Assembly (NCBI RefSeq): GCF_000820025.1
Contig: NZ_CDBI01000067.1
Coordinates: 1 to 58,743, forward strand
Source: Aeromonas popoffii
GTDB lineage: Bacteria > Pseudomonadota > Gammaproteobacteria > Enterobacterales > Aeromonadaceae
Length of the DNA: 58,743 nt
Direction of reading: 5' to 3'
The notes under the pieces are model-generated. The model searched no databases. It was not told the origin of the DNA and was given only the letters and a program-made list of their open reading frames with translations. Below are positions 29,178 through 37,425 of the stretch, piece after piece. The stretch's first letter is position 1, and every line of letters begins with the position of its first letter. The translations under genes and the position numbers were made by a program.

Positions 29178-29480
29178 AAACATGCAAAGGTGCTATTTGT
29201 CTGGTGAGCCTCGATGTTTGTCGGCTGTGTAAGTTACAAGACCGGGCCAGGAAAGGGCGGGGGAGGATAGATTCGGGGCATTACCACCGGATTTTTTACG
29301 CGCTCCGGCAGCATCTTTGGACGCCCTGACATTGGGGCCGTCAGGGCATCATAGGTCAACGTCGATGAGCCCCATTGAGCAGCGGTTCGCTGGTCACGGC
29401 GGGACACTGCATACATTGCTCTTCAGCTGTTGAGAACATATGAGCTGACATCGTTATCACTTTAATAACACAGCCTAAGC
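29178..29480. other. Non-coding stretch between integrase remnant and luxR
   Basis: I find no gene here. It has one dyad, ACGCCCTGAC / GTCAGGGCAT (29321-29330, 29340-29349, 9 of 10 pairs), without a T-tract. Short open frames lack ribosome sites and recognisable products. Confidence 0.4.
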
Positions 29481-29481
29481 C

Positions 29482-30222
29482 TTACAAATAATCTTCGATC
29501 TTAGCTAGGGTTAGGTCAGGACGTAGAAGCCCTCCCATGGCAGCCTTAGCGATGGCTTGATAGCGGTTCACCGAGTTTGTTTTCTGCACAGCTTCCTTGA
29601 TGTGGTAATTCACAGTCCTCGCAGAAAGTGAGAGTATTTCGCCCATCTCTTCAGCCGTTTTTCCTTCACTGGCCCAAAATAGGCACTCTACTTCGCGAGC
29701 ACTCAATGCTGGCGTCCGCTCTGTCGAACTAACGACTCGGATCCCAGCATTAAATATGTAGTCTGTAACCCACCGTAATATTGGACTGACCGCCTTGATA
29801 TCCAAATTATTCTCTTCCGTGATGAAAGACAAGATTCCTGACTCCCCACCAGTACCACGAAATGGGAAGGAAACACCATCATGCAAACCACATGCTTTCG
29901 CCTCAGCCATCAATGCTAGGGCGCCATTGGGGAGAATTGGCTCAAGATGGAGGTCTTGCCAATAGATTGGCAATAGTCGCTGCATGGCAAGATAGATGAC
30001 GGGGTCTCTTGACAACATGTTTTCTTTGCCATAGCGATTGACCCAGGTCTCATTGCAATGTGAAAAAATAATGGCTTTAGGGCGAGTTAGGCTCTGAGGG
30101 ACCATCAAGGCGAAACGATACTGGTTGAACCCCATCGTCTGCGCAAACGCCATCAGAGCCTGATTGAGTTCAACGTCAGTCTTAATTTGGTTGAATGTCT
30201 CTACAAATCTTGTAATGTCCAC
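29482..30222 (-). CDS. LuxR-family AHL-type transcriptional regulator (solo)
   Basis: This 246-residue regulator has an N-terminal autoinducer-binding domain (about 1-165) and a C-terminal GerE-type helix-turn-helix (about 180-240, SAREVECLFWASEGKTAEEM and SARTVNYHI). The signal-pocket residues typical of AHL receptors are present: Trp60, Tyr64, Asp73, Pro74, Trp88 and a Gly near 116. It resembles Aeromonas AhyR along its length but is clearly diverged. No luxI synthase is adjacent, so it is an orphan. The GTG at 30222 has AAGGAG five bases upstream and gives the family length; an ATG at 30261 is open but without a ribosome site. The DNA is AT-richer than the core. Confidence 0.88.
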   Translation of the reverse strand: MDITRFVETFNQIKTDVELNQALMAFAQTMGFNQYRFALMVPQSLTRPKAIIFSHCNETWVNRYGKENMLSRDPVIYLAMQRLLPIYWQDLHLEPILPNGALALMAEAKACGLHDGVSFPFRGTGGESGILSFITEENNLDIKAVSPILRWVTDYIFNAGIRVVSSTERTPALSAREVECLFWASEGKTAEEMGEILSLSARTVNYHIKEAVQKTNSVNRYQAIAKAAMGGLLRPDLTLAKIEDYL

Positions 30223-30386
30223 TCGGACTCCTTGAGCTTGAGCCCATAGTAAAAATGACAATGTAATTAATCGTGTTGACTAATTGTATTGTCGCAGCAT
30301 GAGCTTGCTACAGCCTGAACATTATTGAGTAATTGGTCATTTTAATCAAAAATAAATTGCATGATGACTTTAATAAAAGGCTCTGC

Positions 30387-30454
30387 GTGTTGTGCGGGCA
30401 ACACACATCCAGATGTAGATGCGTCTCGTCACTTGTGACGAGGCCTTGTGGCCT
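30387..30454. repeat. Cluster of three small hairpins
   Basis: Three adjacent perfect dyads: GTGTTG/CAACAC (30387-30392, 30399-30404), CTCGTCAC/GTGACGAG (30425-30432, 30435-30442) and AGGCC/GGCCT (30441-30445, 30450-30454). They lie in AT-rich DNA about 165-230 bp upstream of luxR. This could be a structured RNA, an operator array or old recombination sites. The surrounding 30262-30570 holds no coding sequence I can support. Confidence 0.45.
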
Positions 30455-30570
30455 AATGTTAGTCAGTTAAGCATTTTTATGACTAAATATGCTAAATTAT
30501 GAATAGCGGGAACGGTGCCATGGTGACAGTGTCAATTTGGCTGAAACCTTTGCCCTGACTGATATCCAAT

Positions 30571-30598
30571 AAAAAGAGGGAGGCATCATGCCTCCCTC
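30571..30598 (-). terminator. Strong minus-strand terminator
   Basis: GAGGGAGGCA / TGCCTCCCTC (30576-30585, 30589-30598) with AAAAA at 30571-30575, a T-tract when read on the minus strand. It lies downstream of the transposase fragment at 30700-30876. Confidence 0.7.
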
Positions 30599-30699
30599 AC
30601 TCTTTAGTCCTTATACCTCGCGGGTTGGGACTCAAACTCTCTTAACTGACTTGCATTAAGCCCTTGTAGCCCGCTTTCTTATGCCAGAGCCGTAAGCAG

Positions 30700-30876
30700 T
30701 CAGAGCGGGGTTAATGGGATGGGCGGTGGACCTGGGGCGTTCAGTTTGTTTATCGCGCTCATATACGCCATCATTACTCCCACTTGGCCGCTGTAGTTAC
30801 GCAGACTGATTTTCCCCGCCAGCCATTGTTTAAACCGGCGCATTGCCGTTTGCGCCAGCGAGCGACGGTAGAGTTG
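30700..30876 (-). pseudogene. IS5-family transposase, C-terminal fragment
   Basis: 58 open codons ending in TGA read LYRRSLAQTAMRRFKQWLAG then KISLRNYSGQVG and AYMSAINKLN, matching the C-terminal end of IS903-group IS5 transposases (SxAExxMYR, LRxYxAQVxE, ALNKMT patterns). The conserved catalytic Glu of the Y-(2)-R-(3)-E region is replaced (AQTAM for AETAM). A TAA in frame just upstream shows truncation. With the N-terminal fragment at 32339-32690 it may form a split copy of one element. Confidence 0.7.
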
Positions 30877-31006
30877 CACTTATACCTGTCTCAGATGGTT
30901 CATTTTTGCGGTCACTTTTGTCGTGTATAACGCCAACGACGATCTATTTTTAAAAAAATTGACCCACATCCCAAAAACATCTGATTTTTAGCAAGTAAAT
31001 GATAAA

Positions 31007-31129
31007 TCACTCACATTTTTTAACCTCATTTGGTATTATCAGTGGCATGATCCCCATACCTAATTCAGCGCATGCCGATAAAGACATCGTCCTGCCATGA
31101 GGGCGCAGCAATCTAAGCGTAAGCTTCAT
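31007..31129 (-). CDS. Possible 40-residue ORF divergent from the porin gene
   Basis: Its ATG is preceded by GGAGGT at 31136-31141 with good spacing. The peptide starts MKLTLRLLRPHGRTMSLSAC and ends VKKCE, partly hydrophobic in the second half (ELGMGIMPLIIP). I recognise no family. It may be chance, or the relic of a gene of the accessory element. It is included because of the good ribosome site. Confidence 0.25.
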   Translation of the reverse strand: MKLTLRLLRPHGRTMSLSACAELGMGIMPLIIPNEVKKCE

Positions 31130-31228
31130 CAGATACCTCCCGAATAGACAGTGGTGTCCGGGAATCAACAGCCACCTATTCAAGCAGCTAGCGGGAAAAT
31201 TCAAACATTTTTTGGGGTGTTTAAGTCA

Positions 31229-32224
31229 ATGAAAAAACTATCATTTATTGCAGTGGCACTGCTTGCAACAACCTCTGTCAATGCTGAGATCATCAAGATC
31301 CCAACTCAATCTGGTTTCTCAGGTTTTGTCATAGGGGGGGTCGGCACCCTTGAGTACAAATCGAATATGTACAAAGGCCCGAATGATGACAATGACCGCC
31401 ATGCTGGCTTGTTCAACTCACCAGAAAGCCACTCTTCTGTGACGCCGATTTTTGGTGCAGATCTCCGTTATACATTTGCAGAGACGCGTACTCAGCTGTT
31501 CCTTGGTAACCTTATCCAAGATGCGGTGCGTTTTGACTTCACCCAGCAATTAGGTGTGCGTCAGCAGATGGGAGATAAAGGGATTGTAGCTCTGGCTTAC
31601 GTGTTCCCGCTGCTGCCGGCAGATACTTGGTCTGACCCCTATGCAGAAGGCAATCGCCATGAGACAGACATGAAGTCCGGGGGGGGCCGTTTAGCGTGGG
31701 ATCAGATTTGGGGAACCCATTTCAACACTTCCTTCACCATGCGCAAGTTCGATATTTCTGAGGAGCGGAGCGGTCAGAGCCTGGGCCTCAGCAGCGCACA
31801 ACGCGACATGCTAGATCGCAACGGCACCACCAGTGATGTTGCTCTGTCCTATGACTGGATCTTTACCCCCGGCCACGTACTGCGCCCGGAGCTGGTATAC
31901 AGCAAGGGTAGTTTCGATGGCAGTGCCATGAGCTATGATAAGACCCAAATCCTGCTGTCTCACGGCTACAACAACAGTCAGTGGTCATTGGTCAGCAACA
32001 TCTATCTCGGCCAAATGAGCTACGATGAAGTCAATCCCATCTTCGGTGACAAGGCTGATTCTGACGAGTTTGGTATCAGCGCAAGCTTCTTTTGGCACCG
32101 CTTGTTTGACGTGAAGGGACTCAACGGATTAATCAGCGCCTCTTATAGAAAAAGTGACTCAGACATCAACTTTTATGATGCCAGTATCAGAAGTATCAAT
32201 ACTGGTCTTGTTTATCATTTTTGA
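31229..32224 (+). CDS. DUF2860-like outer membrane beta-barrel protein
   Basis: The 331-residue precursor has a Sec signal peptide (MKKLSFIAVALLATTSVNA, cleavage before Glu20). The mature part is rich in alternating aromatic strands and ends in GLVYHF, with the terminal Phe typical of outer-membrane barrels. The opening IPTQSGFSGFVIGGVG suggests the DUF2860 family of Vibrio and Aeromonas; this is from memory and the function is unknown. The ATG at 31229 was chosen for the signal peptide; the ribosome site is weak. It lies between two transposase fragments in AT-richer DNA, so horizontal origin is likely. A terminator follows directly. Confidence 0.7.
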   Translation: MKKLSFIAVALLATTSVNAEIIKIPTQSGFSGFVIGGVGTLEYKSNMYKGPNDDNDRHAGLFNSPESHSSVTPIFGADLRYTFAETRTQLFLGNLIQDAVRFDFTQQLGVRQQMGDKGIVALAYVFPLLPADTWSDPYAEGNRHETDMKSGGGRLAWDQIWGTHFNTSFTMRKFDISEERSGQSLGLSSAQRDMLDRNGTTSDVALSYDWIFTPGHVLRPELVYSKGSFDGSAMSYDKTQILLSHGYNNSQWSLVSNIYLGQMSYDEVNPIFGDKADSDEFGISASFFWHRLFDVKGLNGLISASYRKSDSDINFYDASIRSINTGLVYHF

Positions 32225-32240
32225 TGAAATGGGATCCTAC

Positions 32241-32267
32241 AACGCCAGCTGCAATGCTGGCGTTTTC
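32241..32267 (+). terminator. Terminator of the DUF2860-like gene
   Basis: AACGCCAGC / GCTGGCGTT stem (32241-32249, 32256-32264), 6-nt loop, then TTC. Confidence 0.8.
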
Positions 32268-32338
32268 AATAGGGGTTGAACGTCCCCACACCGTGCAGAC
32301 TTTTTACAATACATATAGGGTCACTTTAAGAAAATCAG

Positions 32339-32690
32339 TCAGATGAGTCTGACTTCACCGTGCTTTCTGACGGGGCGGGTGGTATTGCTGACACAGCCAT
32401 TGACCAGGGCGCAGAGCGGCATATTCATCAACTCGAACAGGGAGTCGAGCAACCCCTGAGTCGCTCGCAAAGTCAGGTTGAAAATGCCCTTGATCATCAG
32501 AAAGATGAGATGGCTTGGTCGGTATAGACCTGACTGCGGCCCCGCCTCCCCGGTAGGTTCTGTTCAAACCGCATCTATTTGGGCAACCATGCTTCTTCCA
32601 ACTCCTTGAGGAAGCTATCAGGGAGTCATCCATCCCCGAAAATGTTAGCAAGAACAGTGAGCCGTCCCCATTGCACTCGGGTTGCCGCTC
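32339..32690 (-). pseudogene. IS5-family transposase, broken N-terminal part
   Basis: Minus-strand translation in changing frames gives NGDGSLFLLTFSGMDDSL, then EQNLPGRRGRSQVYTDQAIS, then after a frameshift LMIKGIFNLTLRATQGLLDS and LFELMNMPLCAL, ending at a TGA. This follows the N-terminal order of IS903-type transposases (NRGSLTxW, RGRPxxYTDxAI, LMIKxxFxLxLRxxQGFxxS). Two or more frameshifts and a stop make it inactive, and the catalytic core is absent. About 140 residues are missing between this piece and the C-terminal fragment at 30700-30876. Confidence 0.7.
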
Positions 32691-32705
32691 ATGATGGGCG
32701 ACCAT

Positions 32706-32731
32706 GAAAAAAGCCGGCACGGGGCCGGCTT
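32706..32731 (-). terminator. Terminator of the actP transcript
   Basis: AAGCCGGC / GCCGGCTT (32711-32718, 32724-32731); the A-run on the left is the T-tract for the minus strand. Confidence 0.8.
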
Positions 32732-32748
32732 GCAAAGGGGAATTGCGC

Positions 32749-34404
32749 TTAGTGAGCGGTGGCGCTGGAGGCGCCGAACCCGGTTTGTGAGCGGACGAAC
32801 TGGGGCAGGAACTTGGCGTGTTCCTCGGCTGCATTCTGCGACTTGTCGGTGACCGAAAACAGCCAAATCCCGATGAAAGCCACTGCCATGGAGAAGAGGG
32901 CAGGGTACTCGTAGGGGAAGATGGCCTGGGCATGGCCCAGCACCTTCACCCACACGGTCGGGCCCAGGATCATCAGGCTGACCGCACTGATCAGCCCGAG
33001 CCAGCCACCGTAGACGGCGCCACGGGTGGTCAGGCGTGACCAGAACATGGAGAGGAACAGCACCGGGAAGTTGCAGCTGGCCGCGATGGAAAAGGCCAAA
33101 CCCACCATGAAGGCGATGTTCTGCTTCTCGAACAGGATCCCCAGACCAATGGCGACCACCCCCAGCACCACAGTGGTGTACTTGGAGACGCGCAGCTCGT
33201 CGGTTTCGTTGGCCTTGCCCTTCTTGATGACGCTGGCATAGAGATCGTGGGAGACAGCCGAGGCGCCCGCCAGGGTCAGGCCAGAGACCACCGCCAGTAT
33301 GGTGGCGAACGCGACGGCCGAAATGAAGCCGAGGAACAGGCTGCCACCGACCGCATCGGCCAGGTGAATGGCCGCCATGTTGGTGCCGCCCAGCAGGGCG
33401 CCGGTGGCATCTTTGAAGGCCGGGTTGGTGCTGACCAGCAGGATGGCGCCAAAGCCGATGATGAAGGTCAGTATGTAGAAGTAACCGATGAAGCCGGTGG
33501 CGTAGAACACGCTTTTGCGCGCTTCCTTGGCATCGCTCACGGTGAAGAAACGCATCAATATGTGGGGCAGGCCGGCGGTGCCGAACATTAGGGCCAGGCC
33601 CAGCGAGATGGCGGAGATGGGGTCAGCGACCAGACCGCCCGGGCTCATGATGGCGATCCCTTTCTCGTGCACCTTGACCGCTTCGCTGAACAGAGCGCCG
33701 ATATCGAAGTTGACCGATTTCATCACCATGATGGCCATGAAGCTGGCACCGGAGAGCAGCATTACCGCCTTGATGATCTGCACCCAGGTGGTGGCCAGCA
33801 TGCCGCCAAACAGCACGTAGAGCACCATGAGTATGCCGACCAGCACCACGGCGACGTGATATTGCAGGCCGAACAGCAGTTCGATGAGCTTGCCTGCTCC
33901 CACCATCTGAGCGATCAGGTAGAGGGCGACCACCACCAGAGAGCCGCTGGCGGAGAGGGTGCGAACCTCGGTCTGCTTGAGACGGTAGGAGGCCACGTCG
34001 GCAAAGGTATATTTGCCGAGGTTACGCAGCCGCTCCGCGATCAGGAACAGTATGATGGGCCAGCCCACCAGGAAGCCGATGGAGTAGATGAGGCCATCGT
34101 AGCCTGAGGTGTAGACCAGGGCCGAGATGCCGAGGAAGGAGGCGGCGGACATGTAGTCACCGGCGATGGCCAGCCCGTTCTGGAAGCCGGTGATGCGGCC
34201 GCCGGCAGCATAGTAGTCGGAGGCCGAGCGGTTGCGCTTGGAGGCCCAGTAGGTGATGAACAGGGTGCCCGCCACGAAGATCACGAACATGACGATGGCC
34301 GAGATGTTGAGGGGCTGGCGATGGACTTCACCGGTCAGCGCGTCGGCCGCCAGCAGGGGGGAAGAGGCCAGCGAGGCCAGCAACAGCAGAGACTTGCCTT
34401 TCAT
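32749..34404 (-). CDS. actP: Cation/acetate symporter ActP
   Basis: This 551-residue inner-membrane sodium:solute symporter imports acetate and related short-chain acids. A predicted signal-like N-terminus ([20 protein letters not shown]) precedes about 13 helices. Family marks are [20 protein letters not shown] (residues 61-80), [15 protein letters not shown] and [15 protein letters not shown]. The length matches E. coli ActP (549). Its ATG overlaps the yjcH stop (ATGA), so the two are translationally coupled, as in E. coli yjcH-actP. No acs gene is adjacent. Confidence 0.94.
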   Translation of the reverse strand: MKGKSLLLLASLASSPLLAADALTGEVHRQPLNISAIVMFVIFVAGTLFITYWASKRNRSASDYYAAGGRITGFQNGLAIAGDYMSAASFLGISALVYTSGYDGLIYSIGFLVGWPIILFLIAERLRNLGKYTFADVASYRLKQTEVRTLSASGSLVVVALYLIAQMVGAGKLIELLFGLQYHVAVVLVGILMVLYVLFGGMLATTWVQIIKAVMLLSGASFMAIMVMKSVNFDIGALFSEAVKVHEKGIAIMSPGGLVADPISAISLGLALMFGTAGLPHILMRFFTVSDAKEARKSVFYATGFIGYFYILTFIIGFGAILLVSTNPAFKDATGALLGGTNMAAIHLADAVGGSLFLGFISAVAFATILAVVSGLTLAGASAVSHDLYASVIKKGKANETDELRVSKYTTVVLGVVAIGLGILFEKQNIAFMVGLAFSIAASCNFPVLFLSMFWSRLTTRGAVYGGWLGLISAVSLMILGPTVWVKVLGHAQAIFPYEYPALFSMAVAFIGIWLFSVTDKSQNAAEEHAKFLPQFVRSQTGFGASSATAH

Positions 34405-34712
34405 GACTGTACTCCCTTGAGGATCTTCTGGTTCAGCTCGTCAAACTCGCCGTTGGCCCGGAACACATAGATGCCGGTCAGCACGAATGAGGCAAGGATC
34501 AGCCCCACCCCGACCGGGATGCCACGGGTGATGGTGGAACCTTCGCGCAAGGGGGTGCCGAGCCAGTCGGGGGCAAAGGCGATGAGCAGGATGAAGGCCA
34601 GGTAGAGCCCCAGCATCAGGATGGAGAGGGTCCAGGCGAAGCGCTGACGCTTGGCGATCAGCTCCTGGAAGTTGGGATCTTGCTGGATCCTGAGATAAGT
34701 TTGCTGTTCCAT
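34401..34712 (-). CDS. yjcH: DUF485 inner-membrane protein YjcH
   Basis: This 103-residue protein with two helices ([18 protein letters not shown] and [17 protein letters not shown]) is the constant partner of ActP. Family motifs RQRFAW, LGTPL and TRGIPVGVG plus [10 protein letters not shown] are present. The ATG at 34712 has GGAG seven bases upstream and gives the same length as E. coli YjcH (104); an ATG six codons earlier is less likely. The role is presumed to be assembly or control of the permease. It overlaps actP by 4 nt. Confidence 0.92.
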   Translation of the reverse strand: MEQQTYLRIQQDPNFQELIAKRQRFAWTLSILMLGLYLAFILLIAFAPDWLGTPLREGSTITRGIPVGVGLILASFVLTGIYVFRANGEFDELNQKILKGVQS

Positions 34713-34821
34713 TGCAGTGCTCCATGACATTGAGTGTCAGCGGTGGATGAAGGGAGGTCCCTACCGAGCAGCAGACCTGCTCATGTAACTGAAATGTGAA
34801 TTAAATGTTGCTTATGGGCAA

Positions 34822-35448
34822 TTAGACTTTGGGATAAGTCAATGGGCCGCCTTGAGCCAGACGCAGGTAGATGAGGCCGGCCGTGATGGCGTCACTCAGG
34901 GCGTCGTGAACGGGTAGGGGGGGCAATGCCAGATGCTGGCAGATGGCGGCCAGATGCAGGTCGATGGCCGCGTCGGGATAGCGCCGATAGAGGCTGTCGT
35001 GATAGAGGCGGCTCACCTCTATGCCCCGCTGGGGCAGTGTTAGCCCCCACAGTTTCTGGCAGGCCAGGTTGAGAATGCGCAGGTCGTAGGCGATGTGATA
35101 ACCCACCAGTTCGCGCGGGCCGATAAAGTCGAGCAGCTGGCGCAGCGCGGCTTCCAACGTTAATCCCTGTTGCAGATCCTGATGACGCAGGCCGTGGATC
35201 ACCACAGACTGCGTGCTCAGACTGGCGGGCGCTTGCACCCGCAAGGAGAGGGCCTCTCCGGTGATCAGCCGGTTGCCCTGGATGCGCACTGCGCCGATGG
35301 AGACTATCTCCGCCCGTTCGAGATCCAGGCTGGTGGTCTCGAAATCGAGGGCAATCCGCTCATCGCCCGGCGGTAGGGTGAAGAGTGGAGCGAACTCCCC
35401 TTCACGGAAAGCGCGGCCAAGCCAACGGCGTCGCCAGTGGTTCCACAT
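34822..35448 (-). CDS. DEDDh 3'-5' exonuclease (DnaQ-like)
   Basis: This protein of about 208 residues has an RNase T/DnaQ exonuclease fold. The four acidic residues are visible: Asp and Glu in IALDFETTS, Asp in YHIAYDLRIL and the HxxxxD end PVHDALSDAI. A short basic N-terminal leader (MWNHWRRRWLGRAFR) precedes the domain. The start at 35448 lies two bases after the upstream gene's stop; an ATG at 35484 would overlap that gene. Genes of this type recur between the cNMP/CBS/nucleotidyltransferase gene and yjcH-actP in related bacteria (from memory), but why a nuclease belongs there is not known. Confidence 0.85.
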   Translation of the reverse strand: MWNHWRRRWLGRAFREGEFAPLFTLPPGDERIALDFETTSLDLERAEIVSIGAVRIQGNRLITGEALSLRVQAPASLSTQSVVIHGLRHQDLQQGLTLEAALRQLLDFIGPRELVGYHIAYDLRILNLACQKLWGLTLPQRGIEVSRLYHDSLYRRYPDAAIDLHLAAICQHLALPPLPVHDALSDAITAGLIYLRLAQGGPLTYPKV

Positions 35449-35450
35449 GC

Positions 35451-37238
35451 CTATTGTCTCAGACGAAAGTGCAAGGTGAGCCACTGCTGGAACTTCTTCA
35501 CCTGATGCAGCGCCTGGCGCAGCAGATCCCGCTCGCCGTGACTGAGCTCACCTATCTGCACCCGGCTGTCGCCCCCCTTGAGCTGGCTGCGCAGCCTCAA
35601 GCGGATAAAGAGCCGGAACGCCTCCGCCAGATTGCTGCCATAGCTGGCACTGAGCCGATCGCACGCCACCAGCGCCTCGATGCGCCCCAGGGTGGAGGTC
35701 TCCAGAATGGCCGCTTCCAGCGCCAGCATGCGGATGCCGTGCACCAGAGGGAAGAGGCCACCCCGCTTGAGATCCAGCCCATCCGGCGCCCGCTCCAGCC
35801 TGCCAAACAGGGTGAGCGGGGCATGAAAGGCCACCGCCGGCCGCACCATCTCCGCCAGCAGATCCCGCCGATCGGCCAGTTGCTCCCGCAGCTTGCTGGC
35901 GATGGGAGGCAGCAGGTTGCGATCCCCGGCGATAGGGTGGGCATCGGCCAGGGTGGCGAGCCAGAGCAAGTCAGCCTCGCCCGCGTTGACGCAGGCCCGC
36001 TCAATCTCCTGTTGCCACTCGTTGACCTCTTTCACCCAGTTCGGGTTGTTGACCATCACCCGGCCGGGGCAGGGCGGATAACCGAGCCGTTCCAGCAGGG
36101 CGCTGAAGGCGGCCAGATCCGCTTGCTGATCCGGCCAATGCAGGCCGGCGGGCAGGATCAGGGCATTGTCCTGATCGGTTTTCTGGATCTGCTCGCCGCG
36201 TCCCTCCGAGCCCAGCATCAGCAAACACACCTTGTCCTGTACCTCGGGGGGGATCAGCAGGGCAAAGGCCTTGGCGATCAGCTGCTCGTTGATGGTGGCG
36301 ATGAGCCTCATCAGGAAGGCGGTGTGGATCCCCTGGGCAAACAGCGAGCGGGTCAGTTGCTGCTGCTCGCGGGCCACCGCCTCCAGCGCGGGCAGGGAGT
36401 CTGCCCGGGCGATGCGCAGGGTCAGCACGTGGGAGTGAGTCGAGAAGAGCCCCAGCACCTGAGTCAGTTGCAGGATCCCCGCTACCTCGTTACCACGCCA
36501 CACCACCAGTCGCTTGATGCGGTGACGGGTCATCAGCAGCAGGGCATCAAACAGATAACTCTCCAGCGGCAGACCAATCAGCTGCGTGGGGGTCAGCACC
36601 GAAAGGGGCGCGGTGAGCGGCAACCCCTTGAGGGTCAGGGCGTGGAGCAAGGTCTTGCGGGTCGCCAGGGTGAGCGAGCCGTCGTGGGCGGGGTAGAGCA
36701 GGCAATCGGTGCCCTGCGCCACCATGGCTTCGGTGGCCGCCAGCAGGCTGAGCCGGTTTTCGACGACGAGCGGCGCCTGCAGATGGTCGGGTTCTATTCT
36801 GGTCAGAATAAATTCCGCCAGATTTTTCTGGCCCAGCCGTTCCCGTTGTGACTGCTGTTGTTGCCGCTCGGCCAGATTGGCGGTGAAGTAGCTGGCCAGT
36901 GCCGGCGTCTGTTCACAGAGGGCCAGAAAGGTGTGGCGGGGGATCAGTTGGCAGAGTGTATCTTCCAGCGCCGTGAAGTTGTGGCGGCAGCGACCGTCAA
37001 ACTGGGCCCGCACGTCGAACAGATCATCGACCCCGTAGTCACCGAAGTGGTGGTGAGGCGCGGACTCCTCTACCGTCCCCTTGATGATGAGATAGAGGCC
37101 TGGCGGGACATCGCCGGTATTGAGCACCACCTGGCCCGCGCGGAAATAGCAGATGGAAAGGCTCTGAGCGAGCCGCTGGTGCGCCTCGGCGTTCAGGCAG
37201 TCAAACGGCGGGCGGGCAAAGTTGAACAGAGTGGTCAT
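35451..37238 (-). CDS. cNMP-binding/CBS/DUF294 nucleotidyltransferase protein
   Basis: This 595-residue cytosolic protein has four parts: a cyclic-nucleotide-binding-like domain (about 15-130, VLNTGDVPPGLYLIIKGTVE), a CBS pair (about 155-290, MTRHRIKRLVVWRGNEVAG), a nucleotidyltransferase domain with LMLGSEGRGEQ and the acidic pair in KTDQDNAL (about 335-355), and a helical DUF294 C-terminal domain. The architecture resembles GlnD-like regulators; the modified target is unknown. It is first in the operon that continues into the exonuclease, YjcH and ActP, so sensing coupled to acetate uptake is a reasonable inference. Confidence 0.88.
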   Translation of the reverse strand: MTTLFNFARPPFDCLNAEAHQRLAQSLSICYFRAGQVVLNTGDVPPGLYLIIKGTVEESAPHHHFGDYGVDDLFDVRAQFDGRCRHNFTALEDTLCQLIPRHTFLALCEQTPALASYFTANLAERQQQQSQRERLGQKNLAEFILTRIEPDHLQAPLVVENRLSLLAATEAMVAQGTDCLLYPAHDGSLTLATRKTLLHALTLKGLPLTAPLSVLTPTQLIGLPLESYLFDALLLMTRHRIKRLVVWRGNEVAGILQLTQVLGLFSTHSHVLTLRIARADSLPALEAVAREQQQLTRSLFAQGIHTAFLMRLIATINEQLIAKAFALLIPPEVQDKVCLLMLGSEGRGEQIQKTDQDNALILPAGLHWPDQQADLAAFSALLERLGYPPCPGRVMVNNPNWVKEVNEWQQEIERACVNAGEADLLWLATLADAHPIAGDRNLLPPIASKLREQLADRRDLLAEMVRPAVAFHAPLTLFGRLERAPDGLDLKRGGLFPLVHGIRMLALEAAILETSTLGRIEALVACDRLSASYGSNLAEAFRLFIRLRLRSQLKGGDSRVQIGELSHGERDLLRQALHQVKKFQQWLTLHFRLRQ

Positions 37239-37425
37239 GGCAATCCTTGGCCGGTGGCGTCAGGTCAGTCTGACAAAGCGGTGGCGTGTGAGCTAGCCGA
37301 CTTTAGTCGCACGCAGCATCTGCAACGGGAATCGGATGCCCTCACTGTACCTGGTGATCACACTCTGATAACGTTGTGGTATGACCAGTGAGTCAATGAC
37401 AGGGATCAAGGAGAGGATAAGGGAG

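Noticed and set aside
34760..34810. CRP site upstream of yjcH-actP
   Set aside because: AAATGTGA is a good half site, but the other half (TGTTGC) does not match.
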